Origin: Crocodylus rhombifer
Lineage: Eukaryota > Chordata > Crocodylia > Crocodylidae
Direction of reading: 5' to 3'
Length of the DNA stretch: 64,000 nucleotides
NCBI GenBank assembly: GCA_038503035.1
Contig: JAVSML010001085.1
Location: forward strand, 620,001 to 684,000
Shown here piece by piece: positions 1-10,707 of this stretch. The translations under genes were made by a program, and so were the position numbers. How positions within the stretch are numbered: position 1 is the stretch's first letter; every line of letters begins with the position of its first letter. Below the pieces are notes generated by a model. It was not told where the DNA came from. It worked only from the letters and a program-made list of their open reading frames with translations, and made no database searches.

Positions 1-339
1 ACCTTGATCAGTGAAACATGTTTATAGAAAGTCAGTTTTTTTAAAAATGAAGTGAAAGAAAAGTGATAATATTGGCAGCATTGAAACTGGTACTGGCAGC
101 TGCCCAAAGTTTTGATGATACAGAAGAGGTCCAGTTTTGACTCGTGAAGTATTTTTAACTGATGGTCTTATTTAATAACACAAGGAAGTGGCATGCGTTA
201 AAAATGCTCCACTACACAAGGATGTGGCAATGTCTTGAATGTTAAGAAAAACAGATTTAAATAGAACTGATTTAATCAAGACTCAGCCTGTCCTATGCAG
301 CCATTCTGGACTGTATGACTTATGGAGATCCCTTCCAGC

Positions 340-672
340 TAGAAGTGCACCGATACATCGTCCCATATCAGATTGGCACTTATATAAGTAAAATTGACAG
401 TATCAGCAATCAGCTTTTTTGGCTGATGTGGCCGATAATGTTGCTGATATATTCCCTGTGCATACAAGCAGTCGCAAAGCAGCACAGAGGTGGTCACAGC
501 AGAGCCCAGCAGTGTGGAGAGCAGCTTGCTGTGACTGGTAAGTCTGTTGTGAGGGAAGGGATGGGGGGTGCAGATTGAGGCCCCTATGGTAAGGGAGGGA
601 GTGGGACTGGGGTAGGGGCAGGGGCAGGTGCCGCACAGCCAGGGTGGCGCACAGGATAGAGCCATATGTGAC
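340..672. mobile_element. Truncated non-autonomous hAT-like element (same family as 21885-22710)
   Basis: The left end reads tagaagtgcaccgataca, close to the tips of the complete copy at 21885-22710. Inside, the blocks 'gtggccgataatgt' and the core 'agcccagcagtgtggagagcag' type match the other copy in order. The right half, including the right terminal repeat, is missing. The end near 672 is an estimate. Confidence 0.65.
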
Positions 673-2611
673 TTAATGTCAAGAGATGCTTTTGCAATCA
701 TTACACCATTAAAAGACCTTTAAATTGTTGAAACAGAAACAAGATTGGAAGATTGAGAGCTTTAATATAATAAAGTGGGCATAAAGGGCTTGATATCAAT
801 TTTTTTTAGATATATAGACCACTGCACAAAAATAGTATACACAATGACCATGATTATTCATACAAATTGCATATTTGGAGGAACAAGTATACAGTAATAC
901 AGAAATACCTGATTAGAGTGCATAATTATGTAATTGTGACTGACATAGTTGCATCAGTGGCTGCTATTTTGAAGAGAGTTTAGGAAAGACCACATCAATG
1001 CTAATACAAAGCTGTCCATTACATTGTACTTATTTATGATTCCCTGATTATGATTCATTTGTCATAATGAATCACTTGTTCATGTGTGGCTTCACTGCTT
1101 CACCTTGTACATATAAGACATGAAAAGGTATCAGCTTTCATTGTCCAGTATTTACAATAAGGAAAGTCTGGGATTATTATTGGTCTGTGCGCCACGTACA
1201 AACAGCCTTTCTATAGCCCAACAGCGATGGAAAACTTCAGGAAAAACAGAAGGCAGCAGCATAAGAACTAGCAGTCAATCTGTTAAATTCCCCAAGGAGG
1301 TTCACAAAGGAGTTACCTAAGGCACTAAACTTCAATATCGTCTTAACCAAGAAGCCACCACAAGGAGGAGGGGCAGCAATATACCTGCCCACTGGTAGCC
1401 ACCAAAGAAACCACAGGCAGTAGAGAGAAAAGGCCACCTGAAAGCAAAGTTGTAGCAAGTAATACAGACAACCACCATGAAGCAGACAAATGGAATACTG
1501 TAGAGGATCGGCTGCCAAAAGCCAGGTTTCAGTGTCCAGAAGTTAAAGGTTTCTAGAATCTACAATTAATAAAATTGAAAACCCAAAATTAAATTTAAAA
1601 TCTGTCCCCTACTAAAGTAAAATCAAAATCCTACCACAAGTGAGGCTGAGGTGTTCAGCTAATACGAGATAATTTATCTGAATCATGTGCAGGGTTCTGT
1701 TGTAGCTGGGCCTGATCCCTGTTTTGTGACTTCCTGCTCCTTACTAAGTGATCAGACTCAAAAGCCATGCCACTCCTTCCAACTGAGAAATATTACTGCT
1801 GTTTGTTGCTCCATGAGCCCAACTATGGGAAGAACCAGCCTGCATTAGACAAAGAAGAAACTTGGCCCTAGGCACATAAGAGCTTTTTAGGGGAGGGAAA
1901 TAATATTTAGCTTAAAATATGAACATTTTTAATAATTATTTTCAATGTTATAATGCTGCTGCATTTTAACATTCCATTCTGATCTAACACAAGATTGTTC
2001 TCTTGCCATGTCTAGAAACAAGAGATCTCAAAAATACTCACCAGAGACCTTGTTCTTATGTGATTTATACTCCAGCACTGCAAAGTCAACATATTTTGAA
2101 GTATTCAACTTCTCAAAGTTTTTCCATAGTCTGCCTCCAGCTTCTCTGATTTTGGCTTCTAGCTGTTTGATGGTTGGTTCAGTTTTTCCTCTAATTCCAT
2201 TGACTTGAGTGATGTTTTGCTGAGTTGCACCAGCTGAGAATATTTCCCTTTGTTCTGAGTCTACAATATTATAAATACACTCTTTATCTAAGCCATATTT
2301 GTGGAATAATATAGCAAAGCAACTGATAGGCTGTCAAATTCAAATATTGACTAAGGCTTGTATGTATAGGGCAGGTTGTGCTTTCGAGGGAGATGATGGT
2401 GTTCTGGTGTAGGATAAGGCTCTGGAATTGTTTGGGTGACATTTGCTTTACCAGAAGTCCTACACAACTGCTTTATTTCTATCAATAGGAAATCCTCCCT
2501 GCCAGAATAGCCTTGTTTGAAATTCCTTTTAAAGGGAAGGTTTTAAATTGGAATGATCTGTTTCCAGTTAACCTTGGAGAGGTTCAAAATGTCAGGGTAT
2601 ATATGCTAGGG

Positions 2612-2639
2612 GTGTGTGTGTGTGTGTGTCTGTCTGTCT
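2612..2639. repeat. (GT)n/(TGTC)n microsatellite
   Basis: About nine GT units followed by TGTC units. Confidence 0.95.
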
Positions 2640-2691
2640 TTAAGAAAGATGTAATGTCTTGATGTTCAATGTCACTTTTCATAAAAACAAT

Positions 2692-3100
2692 AAGGGCATA
2701 TCCCCATGAGCAGTAATGTGCATTCCCTGGGGACAACTAGCAGCAGCACATATTTGTGCTGCTGCTGGTTGTCTCCGATGAACAACTTGCATGTAGCAAG
2801 TTGATGGGGTATGGGAGGCTGGGGTGATCTGGAAGAACATGGACTGAGTGGCAGCCAGAGTGTGGCTCTGTAGGGCCAGGCTTCAGTTTTGGGCAGTGCA
2901 CATTGCTGTCACATGTGCTGCTCTGACCTGCCCTGTTTTTTTCTGGCATGAATTTTCTTGACACTGGGATCTCCCGGTGTCAAAAAAACTCACCGCTCTG
3001 CTAATTTGCAGTATGGCAACCAGCTGCATGTGCTGCTTGCTGCACCACAGACAGGTCAATGGTGCTGCAAACTACATGTGCATTTGTGGGGATGAGCCTT
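2692..3100. mobile_element. MITE-like DNA transposon with an internal hairpin
   Basis: The ends resemble each other as inverted repeats: aagggcatatccccatgagc on the left and, read on the other strand, taaggctcatccccacaaat on the right. Just inside the left end lies a hairpin (arms 2732-2750 and 2755-2773, 19 bp with one mismatch, 4-nt loop). The sub-block ttccctggggacaacta recurs at 58042 inside another element. No clear target duplication was found, so the family is unassigned. Confidence 0.6.
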
Positions 3101-6100
3101 AGATATTTTCTTGATTCCCTTTAATGGCAGAAGAGTTGTAAAGATGGGGTTTGTTGCTGACCTTCAGTCTGGTATATTTTATTATTTTATATTACAGTTC
3201 TTAAATTCCCAGCTTAGAAGAGCTCAGCACCAGACCACAGAACAGTACAGATTCAAAGATGAAGAGAGGCAGAACATAACCAGTTTGTGCTAGATATATA
3301 ACGAAGGTCATTTCAATGAGTCATGGCTCCAAATTTGTGTATGTGTTTGTGGGGGAGTGCTTGCATTGTGTGCTTCTGTTTAGAGCCATGCAATGCCTGT
3401 ACTTAAGTTGTTGGCTTCTGTAGCTGCCTACTTCTTGCTTTTCAACAATACGGTAGAAGAAAAATCAGAATTCCCAAATCACAACCGGTATTACTGTTGT
3501 TATATACAAGAAAAAACTAAAATGAGTAAAACATATCAAATAACTCCCTTCCCACTCAAGAAAAATCCCAGCACTAAAATAGACATAACAAAGTAGAAAA
3601 AAATATATATAGGACTTAATACTTGAGCCCGTTGTTCAGTGGAAACTGTGGACCCTGTAAGGTGTCACTTTCATCTGCCTATAGTCACAGGGATAAAATG
3701 AGGTTCTAATTTATTAATCTGGCTGATCTACACAAGACCCCTTTGGGAGGCAAAAATGAGTCTTATGTTTGCATATCACTGATTTGAATAGTACAATGTG
3801 GATCAGCTTCATTGCTGTTCTAAATCCATTGGCTGGAATGGTTGCCAGTGGACTGTGGTGTGTTTGCCACCTGACGACTTTTTCAGATCAGTCTTTCCTG
3901 ACTGTTTTGTGTTGCTACAGCTATGGTGGGAGGTCTTGGTGGGAGACCATAAATTGCCAGTGTTGTACAAGTGTGCTTGCTGAATCATCTTGGTAACAAG
4001 TACCTGATTTAGTATATGATCATGATCACTATATCCCAGAATAGAAGTGAAACAGGCTGTGTAGCTTAGCTAAATATCACACCCACAATTTCTAGTCAAT
4101 CACCAGATCTACATGAGGAGGGTAGTGGCATTGGCATCATGCTACCTGAAACTGCCTGCCTTTCCTTTTTGTCTGTGACATCCTACTGCTCTCTAGTGCT
4201 GTTCTCTTCTGTTTTCAGCTACCAATAGCAGCACAAGCATTTCTGCCCATTAGTGCCGCCTTCTCTGTCATAGAAATAACAGCGACATTAGTACTAGTCT
4301 TATCATGCAATTGTAACTCACTGATGAGTGTGTGATGCTTTCTGTGCCTGCTTCATTTGTGACAGCCCACAGTTATGGAAACTTGTGGCACCTCATGATT
4401 TTATCTCTGGAAAATCCATGTTTTCATCCCCTGGTGTTCTTGCACGATCATTTTAGTCCAAAGACAATTTATTTATCTCAGTCTATCTGCACACCTCACA
4501 GAACTAGTTTGCGAAATAAAGCCACTGCTTCTGAAGGTCTGTGCAAATCAGAAGGCAGCATTGATATTATGCAACTGATTTTTTTTTTAGGCAATTGGAT
4601 TGCCTGACTGACACCCGAGCAGCATAAATATCTGGCTTACCTGTACCTCCTGCTTATCTACCTGCTGGAGCAATTGTCTGCTGTCACTGAACTGGTATCT
4701 CTTTTTCCACTTCACTTGCTGCCTCCTTTCCCATCGTCCTGCAGTTCTGGTAGTTGCTTCAATAGAACCTTTGCATACCATGTTTCATACTGGTTCTCTT
4801 CTGCAAAACTGTTCCTATATATCCTTAAAGATATTGGGGTGGAATAATCTTGGTAGGTATCTTGGTAGAACGTGAGTCAACTTGGTCAAAACAATAACAA
4901 AATTTTAAATAGGAATCCATCATTTTGCTAAACACCATTATTTTCATAGTCACTACTGCTAGAAAAAAGACTATGCTGTGAAAGATATTGCCAAGACTGA
5001 CAACACTAGTGTGTACACATTTCCACTCCTATTTCAAAGCAAGCCATCATCTAGGTACTAATATTTAACTTTTAGCTAAAATGGGCACAGATAAATCTAT
5101 CCTGATTCAAGGCTTCTCAGTTTTTATGGTTGCTAAAACTCAGCAATGTGTGTGTAGAACTACTTGATTACACCAAAACAATGTGAGCATACTTTGATTT
5201 TGCAAAAGGTAGTTGCAGTGGCAGCTAACAGCCATAATTGCAGGGAGTCTATTACTTGAGGTCTTTTTTAAAACAACCATGCATAAGTTGATTGATGGTA
5301 CGTGGCATCACTGTGCCAACTCCTCTCTTCATTGCACATGCTTCAGCTTTCCTTGCACAATTGAGGAAGTGAGTCAAAGAAGGAGCCACCCTCTTCTTGG
5401 TTAGCAGTATAAAACAATGCCTTTGTGAATTATAAAAAATAATGAGATACAATTTGAACTGCTTGATCACCTATTGCTTGAAGGCAGTGTTGCAATATTA
5501 AACGCACAAGAGTAGGAGTACTCAGGATTCTTGATCCTAACATCTGACTCAATCAGTGACGCCCCTTTTGACTCCCTTTGTGTTCTTAGGCAATTCAGAT
5601 AACCTCTCTGAGACAATTTACTCCGTACATGAAAACACAAGGCAGCAGTTTCATCACCAGTATGCATCAAAATGTGAGAGTCTCCCTGAATCACATATAA
5701 TGAATTCTGCCTTGATGTTCAGTGCTAAACATCACTGCAGTAGCTTCTTGCAGGATCTCAAAAGAACACAGATCCCCAGACATTAACACCTCTTCTGTTT
5801 GTCACTAAGATAGCAATTGCAGTATGGTAACTGAATAGTTTTAATTTTGGAATACATCCTTCAGGTCACTGAAATTAAACTCTTCACTGATACCACTTTC
5901 CTTTGGACCAGGAGCATTTTACTATAAAACAAGAAAAGGGTTGTTTTAAAACTTGACTTACATAGATGAAATCTGGTCAGTCTCAATTTTTCCCTGGACT
6001 TAGCCTAAGATAACAAGAATAGACATTTTTTAGAACTAGCTATGTGAAATACAGTGAAAATTAAAATGGTTCATCAGTTAGTAACCATCCATGACACTTA

Positions 6101-6583
6101 TGAATCCTGAGACTACTTGCTTTGTGCATATGCCCATACTTTCTTGCTTTGGTCCTGACTTACATTCATCTGTTTATCCACTTGTTATTTTGTAGAATAA
6201 GCAATGGAACCACTGTTTTTGTTGTACATTGCCTAGGGCATAGACACAGACTCTGATAACCAAGAACTACCACAGTAAAACCACTGAAGGAGAGTATAGT
6301 GACAAAGAGCTGATAGGGAACAGCCAGCAGTTCTGTGGTTGCTTTGAGATAGAGCAGCTTAAATGTCTGCTGGGACTCTACAACCCCATCATTTTTCCCT
6401 TTGCCAGTCAACCGTGTCTGTCTTCTTTCTGGTTTATGCCAGCAACCCCTACAACAGAGCGAGAATTGGTGGCACTTCACACCCTCCTGGTTTCTCCTGC
6501 CAGACAGACCACACCTCAGTGGATGTGGGCCTGCTAGAAGTTGATACCTCCATAGCAACATCCCTTTTCCTTATGATTGTAAA

Positions 6584-6959
6584 TAGAGGTGCTCAATCCT
6601 CTGCTCACAGGCCAGCTCTGGGCCCAAGTCCCACCATGTCATCCAGCCCATGGAGCTCCCCATGAGTTCATAGGGAGCCCTACAGGCCATGGCCCTGCAC
6701 ACTGGATTGGATTCTCAGGGTGGCATGGGGCCTGATCCTGGAACATGGGGCTGGACAAAGGCAGTGGCTGGCCCCAGAGCCCATCCTCAATCTTGGGCCA
6801 GGTAGGTTAGGGCCCCAGAGCCCAATCCTGGCATGCAAAGCTGGGTGGTGGCAGTGTGGGATCCCAGAATCTGATCCCAGCACACAGGGTCTGATTTGTT
6901 CCAGAGACCAGCCCTGTGCCATTCATTTGGTGCATGAGGCTAAAACACTGAATGTCACT
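6584..6959. mobile_element. Non-autonomous hAT-like element with degenerate tandem core
   Basis: The left tip is tagaggtgctcaat; the right tip read in reverse is a weak match. The flanks ATTGTAAA (6576-6583) and ATTGTAAG (6960-6967) agree at 7 of 8 bases, as expected for an 8-bp hAT target duplication. The core is built of degenerate repeats of roughly 50 bp around 'gggcccca..ccaatcctggca'. Fragments with similar left tips occur at 32970 and 35314. Confidence 0.65.
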
Positions 6960-7158
6960 ATTGTAAGAGAAGGGAACATGAAGTTTTGGCATGAGAGTGA
7001 TTTTTCAACATTCAGGTAACTGTTTGAAAATGCAAAGCTTCAGATGAGATGTGCAAATATTATGGTTGGGTGTTTGGACACTGAAATCCTGTAGAGATAT
7101 AGGATATTGCAGTCAGGGCTTTTCTTTTTCAATTTATAGATTTACATCATTGTGTAGA

Positions 7159-7250
7159 AGGCAGGGCAGGGTGGCACTTTGGAGATTAACTGGTTCAAAG
7201 AAACATGAGCTTTTGCAGGTGACTGCTTCATCACCCTTGTCAGATGTGTA
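7159..7250 (-). repeat. Interspersed repeat fragment, antisense
   Basis: Read on the - strand it contains catctgacaagggtgatgaa, then aaagctcatg, aaccagttaatctc and gtgccaccctgccctgcc. This word order belongs to an abundant sauropsid repeat tail that I know but cannot name with confidence; it may be a Penelope-like or LINE 3' end. Confidence 0.55.
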
Positions 7251-8617
7251 GTTTTATTTACTCCAGATTATTTATTATTAGTACTTATTCATTAGCCATT
7301 ACTGACAAAAATCATGCTGTAAAAGAATCAAAACAATTATTGTTCTCAATTCAGTCAATTCTTTATTAACATTTTTATTGCTTGGTTTTCTGTCACAAAA
7401 TAAACAAATGAGATGCAAGCATTATAGAAGTTTTGTGAGAATATTTTTCAACCAGGTGTTTAGCTGGTTGGAATGGAAAGGGGCTCCATCTTCTTTCCTG
7501 TGCTGTAGGTAGCTGTAAACTAGCTGATGATAATGTCTCCTTCTGGTCTTAAAATCTGTTAATCTGATAACATGTGGTTTAACTGGGGCTTCTGTGTTGT
7601 GGGTGTGCTTGCATGACTAACTTGGGTGTTCCTAGTCTTGTTTTCTATTCAAAGGATTTCCTTAATATATGCAGCTAAATAAAAGCTGATCTAATACTTA
7701 TTACCTTAGTTACCAGTTTATGCCTGCAGGTTGCTTTAAAGTATCTTGTCCTGTTTAGTAAAATTTGTTTCAGAAGTCCTGAGGACAATATAGCCATAAA
7801 GACAATGCAAATTTAAAGCCAGGAAGGCATTCTACATCATACTTTCTAAAAATCTCCTTCTTCTCCAGCATGTTGACTTTTTTTTTTCAGTTTTTTAACA
7901 ATTAGACCAGAAAGAGAGTGTTCGACTGCCTTCACCAAACTTGAATTATAGGATTTATAGGGAGATAAAAGACGCATTTAAACACTTTGTGTTAACACAA
8001 TCTAAAGGTCAAAATTAGCAAGCTTTAAAGGCAAGCTTCAGTGACATACAGTAGAGCCTTTGTAAAAATCATAAATAAAAGACAGTGTTGAATTAGTGGA
8101 TGATAAGGAGGATTTGATTTGTAGCTACAGCTGGTTATGTATGCCAGCAGCAACGGAGTTTACATGAGATGGATTTTGGGGCAGGAGTATTAGGATCTAG
8201 CATGTCAATAAGAGAACAAATAAGCAGCAGCCAGTTGTCAAGTCCAGTTGTAAAGAAGTCCCTAAACCTGTTTTCTCCTTGTTTAGGCAGCTGTGAAACT
8301 TTAGTTGTTTTTGTTGTTGTGCTCCTTTGTTCTGTAACTGGGTTGGCTAAACCAGATAATCATTATTACTGATCCCTTTGTTTTTACTGGAAGCCTCAGG
8401 ATATAAACTGCCTGCTTCTTCTAGGTCTGTGATTTACAGCAATATCTTCTCTCATTATCCACTGTATCACACCCCAGTCATATGAACCATTAACTGTTGG
8501 AGTGATGGGAAGCATCTGCTCTGGCATGTGGCAGACTTTGTCATAAATGCATTCCTAATCCAGTTCAAGATTGCTTCGTTTCACATATTGATGTTCTTTT
8601 ATCTTCTTTTTTTTCAG

Positions 8618-8809
8618 GGTCTTTATGTCTTTGTAGTATATTTTATCCTACACAATCAACTGTGTTGTCCTGTGAAAGCAAGTTACACTGTGGATATGAA
8701 TGGGCACAGCACTCCAGGCTCACCCTTTTTTACCCATGGCAGTGGCATGCCAGCACCAGGAGGAGAAATCAGCAAATCTACTCAGAATCTAATCAGTGCT
8801 ATGGAGGAG
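8618..8809 (+). CDS. ADGRV1: ADGRV1 coding exon: end of TM7 and start of cytoplasmic tail (third from last)
   Basis: The exon is 192 bp (64 codons) and begins in phase 0 after a polypyrimidine tract ending in CAG. It ends GAG before a gtacct donor. The peptide starts [14 protein letters not shown], the hydrophobic end of helix 7 in adhesion GPCRs, followed by a CC pair and a polar Gly/Ser/Pro-rich tail that ends SAMEE. ADGRV1 is a giant calcium-binding receptor of stereocilia ankle links and the photoreceptor periciliary membrane (Usher syndrome 2C). The open frame runs on into the intron on both sides, so the splice sites set the limits. The exon carrying most of helices 6-7 is not visible upstream and probably lies before the window. 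The family call rests on remembered tail sequence and the C-terminal motif of the last exon; the join to the next two exons is in phase. Confidence 0.9.
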
Positions 8810-9107
8810 GTACCTATTTGCTATACCTTATGTCATAAGTATGAAAAATGCAGTTATATATTTTGATGGGAAAGCAACATAATGGAATAACTTGGATTTG
8901 GGATGAAGGTAGAGCTATATACATACAACCATAGAAAGGGCTTTGGCTTGTACAGTAAATGTTGTTATTCTTAGGAACAATAACACTTACAACTTTTTCA
9001 TAAAGTTTATGCCTGACAATTACTGATTTTTCATACTGCTTACTAGCTTGCTTACAGTGTTATAGCACTATGAAAACTGGATTGATTTTGTCAGGTTACT
9101 GTAGTTC

Positions 9108-9180
9108 TAGGATAAAATCCTGTCCCCATTGAAGTTCATGGCAAAACTCCTGTTGACCTCACAGAACCAGGTTCTTACCT
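9108..9180. repeat. Fossil amniote repeat (ccattgaagttcatggcaaaa type)
   Basis: Resembles the near-palindromic family built around 'cccattgaagtcaatggg', scattered in amniote genomes. Other fragments are at 20617-20672, 24120-24240 and 48560-48640. Recognised by eye only. Confidence 0.5.
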
Positions 9181-10129
9181 CCGATCTTTACTGATGCTAT
9201 AAGTAGCCTTGTCAGATGTCAAGATATGTAAAACAAAGATCTGATATTCAAAATGAAAATATTGTAGGGCTTTTCCCAGCCTTTTCTTTCAGATTTAGTA
9301 ATTTCTTCAAACTTAATGAGACTTCATATCTTTCCTTATCCGTGACCCTACCTTTACGCAATAGTGCCTAAAATAACTGCTGTTTCCAGTCCCTCTGTTT
9401 TTTCTGTCCATTCTGAGTCCTTACCACAACCAGATTTCATTTTGTATGCTGTAGGACTGCAGTCCCTTGTTTTTCCTACCTTATGTGCACTGATTTGGAG
9501 TGGGGAGTGAGAATTTTCCTTCAGAAGCTGCTGTTTTGATGGAATTGAAACATTTTTCAGGTTGATTCTATTAAAACTTTAAGCAGATCTTCCAAATATT
9601 CCAGATCTTCACCTGGCTTCACCTGGCCTGCTTCTTTTCCTGAGCTTCTCAGCTTCTCACTTGGCAGTATGGCCAATTCCCAGCTGCCACACTGCTGGTC
9701 TTTGGAAAGGCAGGATTCCAGAAAGCCAGAAAAAGTTCAGTTTTTTTCCTGCAGTATTTTTTTTAAAAATATATTTTAGGGATGAAATATTATTTTTCAA
9801 AAATTCAGTCATTTTCACAAACTAAAATCCATTCTTTCAAGTGCTCTAGCTTTGAATAAATGGCAAATGGGCTAAAGCCAAAAAGATGTCCAAGCTATCA
9901 GGCTGTCCATCAGCATTTTCAAATACATAGGATAGTGTGAAGATAAAATACTGTTATGGTATCATTGGAAGGCATTGGGTTGTCACTGAAGGAATCATAT
10001 GAAAAGGAATGAAAATGGATCATGAGTTGTGGAGAGTAAAGGTAAAATTAATCAAGGGAAGAGCCAGTGCCAGGTCCCCTAATCCTGGGTCAAGGCTTAC
10101 TCACGAATTGAAGCTAAAGTGGTGATGGG

Positions 10130-10468
10130 GGTCAAATAATAATCTGGGCAAGGGTCTGCCAGCAGAACTGCCAGGGTGCTTACACCCTTTGTAAGCACCC
10201 CTTTGATGGCACAGCCCTTTCTTCTGCTGATAGAGTAACCAGTTCTGTGAGTGAAAAAGGTTTCTACTGCTGCCTAACAGGCAGCAAAAGGCATGCTTCT
10301 GCCAGCTGTGGCAGCCCCTTTAACAGCTGATGCCTCCCAGATTGCCTTGCATGCCATGCTGGCACAGCTGCTATATTGGACCTCCACAAATAGCTTCCCT
10401 ATGGTGGTTGCTGTCTGCCAACCAAACTTCTACCAGCCAAAGCCGTATAATGTAAACAAGGCCTAACA
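10130..10468. mobile_element. Possible decayed DNA transposon with hairpin
   Basis: The segment is GC-richer than its surroundings and ends aatgtaaacaaggcctaa, like the tip of a reptile DNA transposon. It contains a short hairpin (10174-10184 / 10190-10200, 11-bp perfect stem, 5-nt loop). The left end is unclear. Confidence 0.35.
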
Positions 10469-10529
10469 AGACAGAGCACTAGCTTTGGTGACAACTGAAG
10501 TTCTGAGGCTTTTTTAAAACTTATTTAAG

Positions 10530-10707
10530 GTGTCAGCAGACTGGGAGAGGGCATCCCTGCGGCCAGCCAGTCAAGCCAGTGCTGCCTTTAAGCAGAGTCC
10601 ACAGAACGGTGCTGCTTTCCATACTACTGGAGGATTTAGTAACGGCTCATTGATGACTGATGAGGAGTCACAAGAGTTTGATGACTTGATATTTGCTTTA
10701 AAGACTG
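10530..10707 (+). CDS. ADGRV1: ADGRV1 coding exon: cytoplasmic tail (penultimate)
   Basis: The exon is 178 bp, starting in phase 0 after ..ttatttaag and ending AAG ACT G before a strong gtaagt donor, so it leaves a phase-1 junction. It encodes [17 protein letters not shown], then a Gly/Asn/Ser-rich stretch and an acidic segment ([19 protein letters not shown]). The acidic [17 protein letters not shown] block is the most distinctive part of the ADGRV1 intracellular domain. There is no membrane segment, as expected for the tail. The open frame reads past the donor into the intron (to 10757); that extension is not coding. The acceptor tract is short and A-rich compared with the previous exon. 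Confidence 0.9.

Larger units (their letters stand above)
1..8617 (+). other. ADGRV1 intron, 3' part (upstream of the helix 7 exon)
   Basis: No exon with a phase-compatible end and a transmembrane-like peptide could be found here, so I read it as one intron whose donor lies before the window. It holds a truncated GC-cored hAT-like element near 340, a GT microsatellite at 2612, a hairpin-bearing element at 2692-3100, a hAT-like element at 6584-6959 and an antisense interspersed repeat at 7159-7250. The other stretches (about 700-2600, 3100-6580 and 7260-8600) show only unique-looking AT-rich DNA. Confidence 0.7.
8810..10529 (+). other. ADGRV1 intron between the tail exons
   Basis: A 1.7-kb intron with GT and AG ends. 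It contains a fossil amniote repeat near 9108-9180 (the 'aatcctgtccccattgaag' type) and, from about 10130 to 10468, a probable DNA transposon whose right end reads aatgtaaacaaggcctaa. Confidence 0.75.

Noticed and set aside
3769..3996. Hydrophobic 75-codon frame as a missing ADGRV1 transmembrane exon
   Set aside because: It has no adhesion-GPCR motif, no phase-0 end at a donor, and does not lead into the GLYVFVV exon.
8528..8866. Whole open frame around the TM7 exon as one exon
   Set aside because: The part before 8618 is the polypyrimidine tract and intron, and the part after 8809 follows a clear donor.
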